Assembly: GCA_007123015.1 (NCBI GenBank)
Contig: SKSL01000232.1
Span: 1 to 15,432, forward strand
DNA: 15,432 bases
Origin: Natronohydrobacter sp.
GTDB taxonomy: Bacteria > Pseudomonadota > Alphaproteobacteria > Rhodobacterales > Rhodobacteraceae
Reading direction: 5' to 3'
This document shows, piece by piece, positions 14,777 to 15,432 of the stretch. The position numbers were made by a program, and so were the translations under genes. Every line of letters begins with the position of its first letter. Positions within the stretch are counted from its first letter, which is position 1. Below the pieces are notes generated by a model. That model was not told the origin of the DNA. It saw only the letters and a list, made by a program, of their open reading frames with translations, and ran no database searches.

Positions 14777-15140
14777 CCTGACGCATGACCTCAACTGTGA
14801 GTTGGTATGCAAAAATGACCCGCTTGGATGGGCTATGATCAACCCAAACCGCCCCTCCTGCCTCTTTCTGGTGTCTTGAAAGGTAGGTGAATATCTCAGG
14901 CGCTGGAGGTGGGGTGGATGCCGATTTCCCCGACGGCATCGAGATGGACCACGCTTGCATTGCCAATGCACCAATTGAAGGAGAATGCATCCATGAGACA
15001 GGTCGCCATTATTTCCGTCGTTCTCCCAAGCAACATACTCCTGTTTCGTGGCAGCGCGTCGGTGCATGAGCTTGCCACGTGCCGAAGAAGTTAATACTCA
15101 TTTAGAAACAAAAAAATCAATGACTTGCAGGTGGAGAACG
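14777..15140. other. Intergenic region with short inverted repeats, no clear gene
   Basis: After the regulator I see no recognisable coding gene. There are short palindromes: CAACT-GTG-AGTTG near 14800 and TGCATTG-C-CAATGCA at 14956-14970. The DNA becomes AT-richer near 15090-15120. The TATGCAAAAATGACCC stretch near 14808 is reminiscent of IS21-type ends, but no transposase is present. It looks like decayed or junction DNA. Confidence 0.4.
14993..15094 (+). CDS. Possible small ORF or truncated gene start, 33 residues
   Basis: ATG 14993 has AAGGAG at 14978-14983, 9 nt upstream, one of the better SDs outside the operon. It encodes MRQVAIISVVLPSNILLFRG followed by 13 more residues to a stop at 15092-15094. 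The N-terminal half is hydrophobic. No family is recognised. It may be the 5' remnant of a broken gene or chance. Confidence 0.2.
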   Translation: MRQVAIISVVLPSNILLFRGSASVHELATCRRS

Positions 15141-15168
15141 TTCGAAATCAGGCCCACCCCCTCCGCCA
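15141..15168 (+). repeat. tRNA-Ser-like 3' end fragment, possible attachment site
   Basis: The segment contains TTCGAAATC and ends in CCCACCCCCTCCGCCA (15153-15168). The last 16 bases read as a T-arm strand (CCCAC), a 3' acceptor strand (CCCCTCC), discriminator G and CCA, which would pair with a GGAGGGG start typical of tRNA-Ser. No 5' half of a tRNA precedes it, and the T-loop spacing is wrong for a functional tRNA. This is the pattern of a duplicated 3' end left at one edge of an element integrated in a tRNA gene. Confidence 0.4.
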
Positions 15169-15194
15169 CTTGCCCCTGCGAAAGCGTTCTCCCG

Positions 15195-15216
15195 ATCCGG
15201 CTGCGGCCGGATTTTT
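15195..15216 (+). terminator. Rho-independent terminator
   Basis: A perfect 7-bp GC-rich stem ATCCGGC (15195-15201)/GCCGGAT (15206-15212) with loop TGCG is followed at once by TTTTT. It lies 26 nt after the tRNA-Ser-like 3' end, the usual place for a tRNA terminator, which strengthens the view that the fragment is a displaced tRNA 3' end rather than chance. Confidence 0.75.
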
Positions 15217-15432
15217 CCGTTGTTTTCGTGGGTTATGCGGGGTGGGCTGAACACTGGCTGCGGCACCAGGAGGACCGAAAAGGGTCTCTCAGGGCCGATA
15301 TTCTCCGGACCTCATGACTGCGTAATTTTGGTGTAAAGCCAATAAGCACATGAATCACAATCGATATTTCGCGGTTGCAGCTCAGCACTTCGACCCCAGG
15401 ACCTTTCGCAAGAAGGAACAGAAATCGAACTG
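15217..15432. other. Right-hand end with no recognisable gene
   Basis: I see no family-level coding signal here. An ATG at 15350 opens a frame to the window edge (MNHNRYFAVAAQHFDPRTFR and onward) without an obvious SD; it could be the start of a gene that continues outside the window, but the evidence is weak. Confidence 0.3.

Noticed and set aside
14806..14850. Possible IS21-type insertion-sequence end (TATGCAAAAATGACCC and a following MTRLDGL-like frame)
   Set aside because: The resemblance is from memory and short; the frame stops after seven codons, and no transposase, matching end or target duplication is found.
1..15432. CRISPR arrays, tandem repeats, riboswitches, toxin-antitoxin or defence genes
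   Set aside because: I looked for regularly spaced repeats and typical gene pairs on both strands and saw none.

Overview
This window is GC-rich, densely coding DNA. Its protein families, the prophage-type spanin genes and the frequent GTGA/ATGA start-stop overlaps suggest an alphaproteobacterium, probably Rhodobacterales (inference from sequence style; no species is assigned).

Layout. Positions 1-766 (+) hold the end of a phage-type lysis cassette: the tail of a small membrane or holin-like gene, an Rz-like i-spanin, and an embedded out-of-frame Rz1-like lipoprotein whose natural 3' end looks lost. Positions 756-1202 hold no intact gene; a short (+) stretch at about 756-989 resembles a relic of an Asp/Glu (hydantoin) racemase. 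Positions 1203-12682 are one eleven-gene block, all on the minus strand. In transcription order it encodes: zinc-type alcohol dehydrogenase, two dipeptide/oligopeptide-type ABC ATPases, a DppC-type permease, a periplasmic family-5 solute-binding protein, a DppB-type permease, a glyoxalase I homologue, a 3-hydroxyacyl-CoA-dehydrogenase-family enzyme (gulonate/carnitine dehydrogenase-like), an aldo/keto reductase, a D-2-hydroxyacid dehydrogenase and an amidase-signature hydrolase. Most genes overlap or sit within 100 nt of each other, and several gaps carry hairpins.

Positions 12860-14776 (+) encode a divergently transcribed AcoR-type regulator (GAF, PAS-like, AAA+, Fis-type HTH). The intergenic region holds two TGTC-N9-GACA inverted repeats 32 bp apart and a -24/-12-like element in front of the operon. 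The regulator's AAA+ domain lacks the GAFTGA sigma54-contact loop and has a damaged Walker B, so it may not act through sigma54.

Positions 14777-15432 hold no clear gene. They do contain a short copy of a tRNA-Ser-like 3' end followed by a strong Rho-independent terminator, the pattern left when an element integrates into a tRNA gene.

Working model (inference): a binding-protein-dependent importer brings in a peptide-like, amide or polar organic substrate. The amidase and four dehydrogenases/reductases degrade it, with glyoxalase and the D-2-hydroxyacid dehydrogenase able to handle a 2-oxoaldehyde intermediate. The divergent regulator senses the substrate or an intermediate. The phage-like left flank and the tRNA-like right flank suggest the block lies at the edge of, or inside, an integrated element. 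The substrate is not identifiable from sequence alone.
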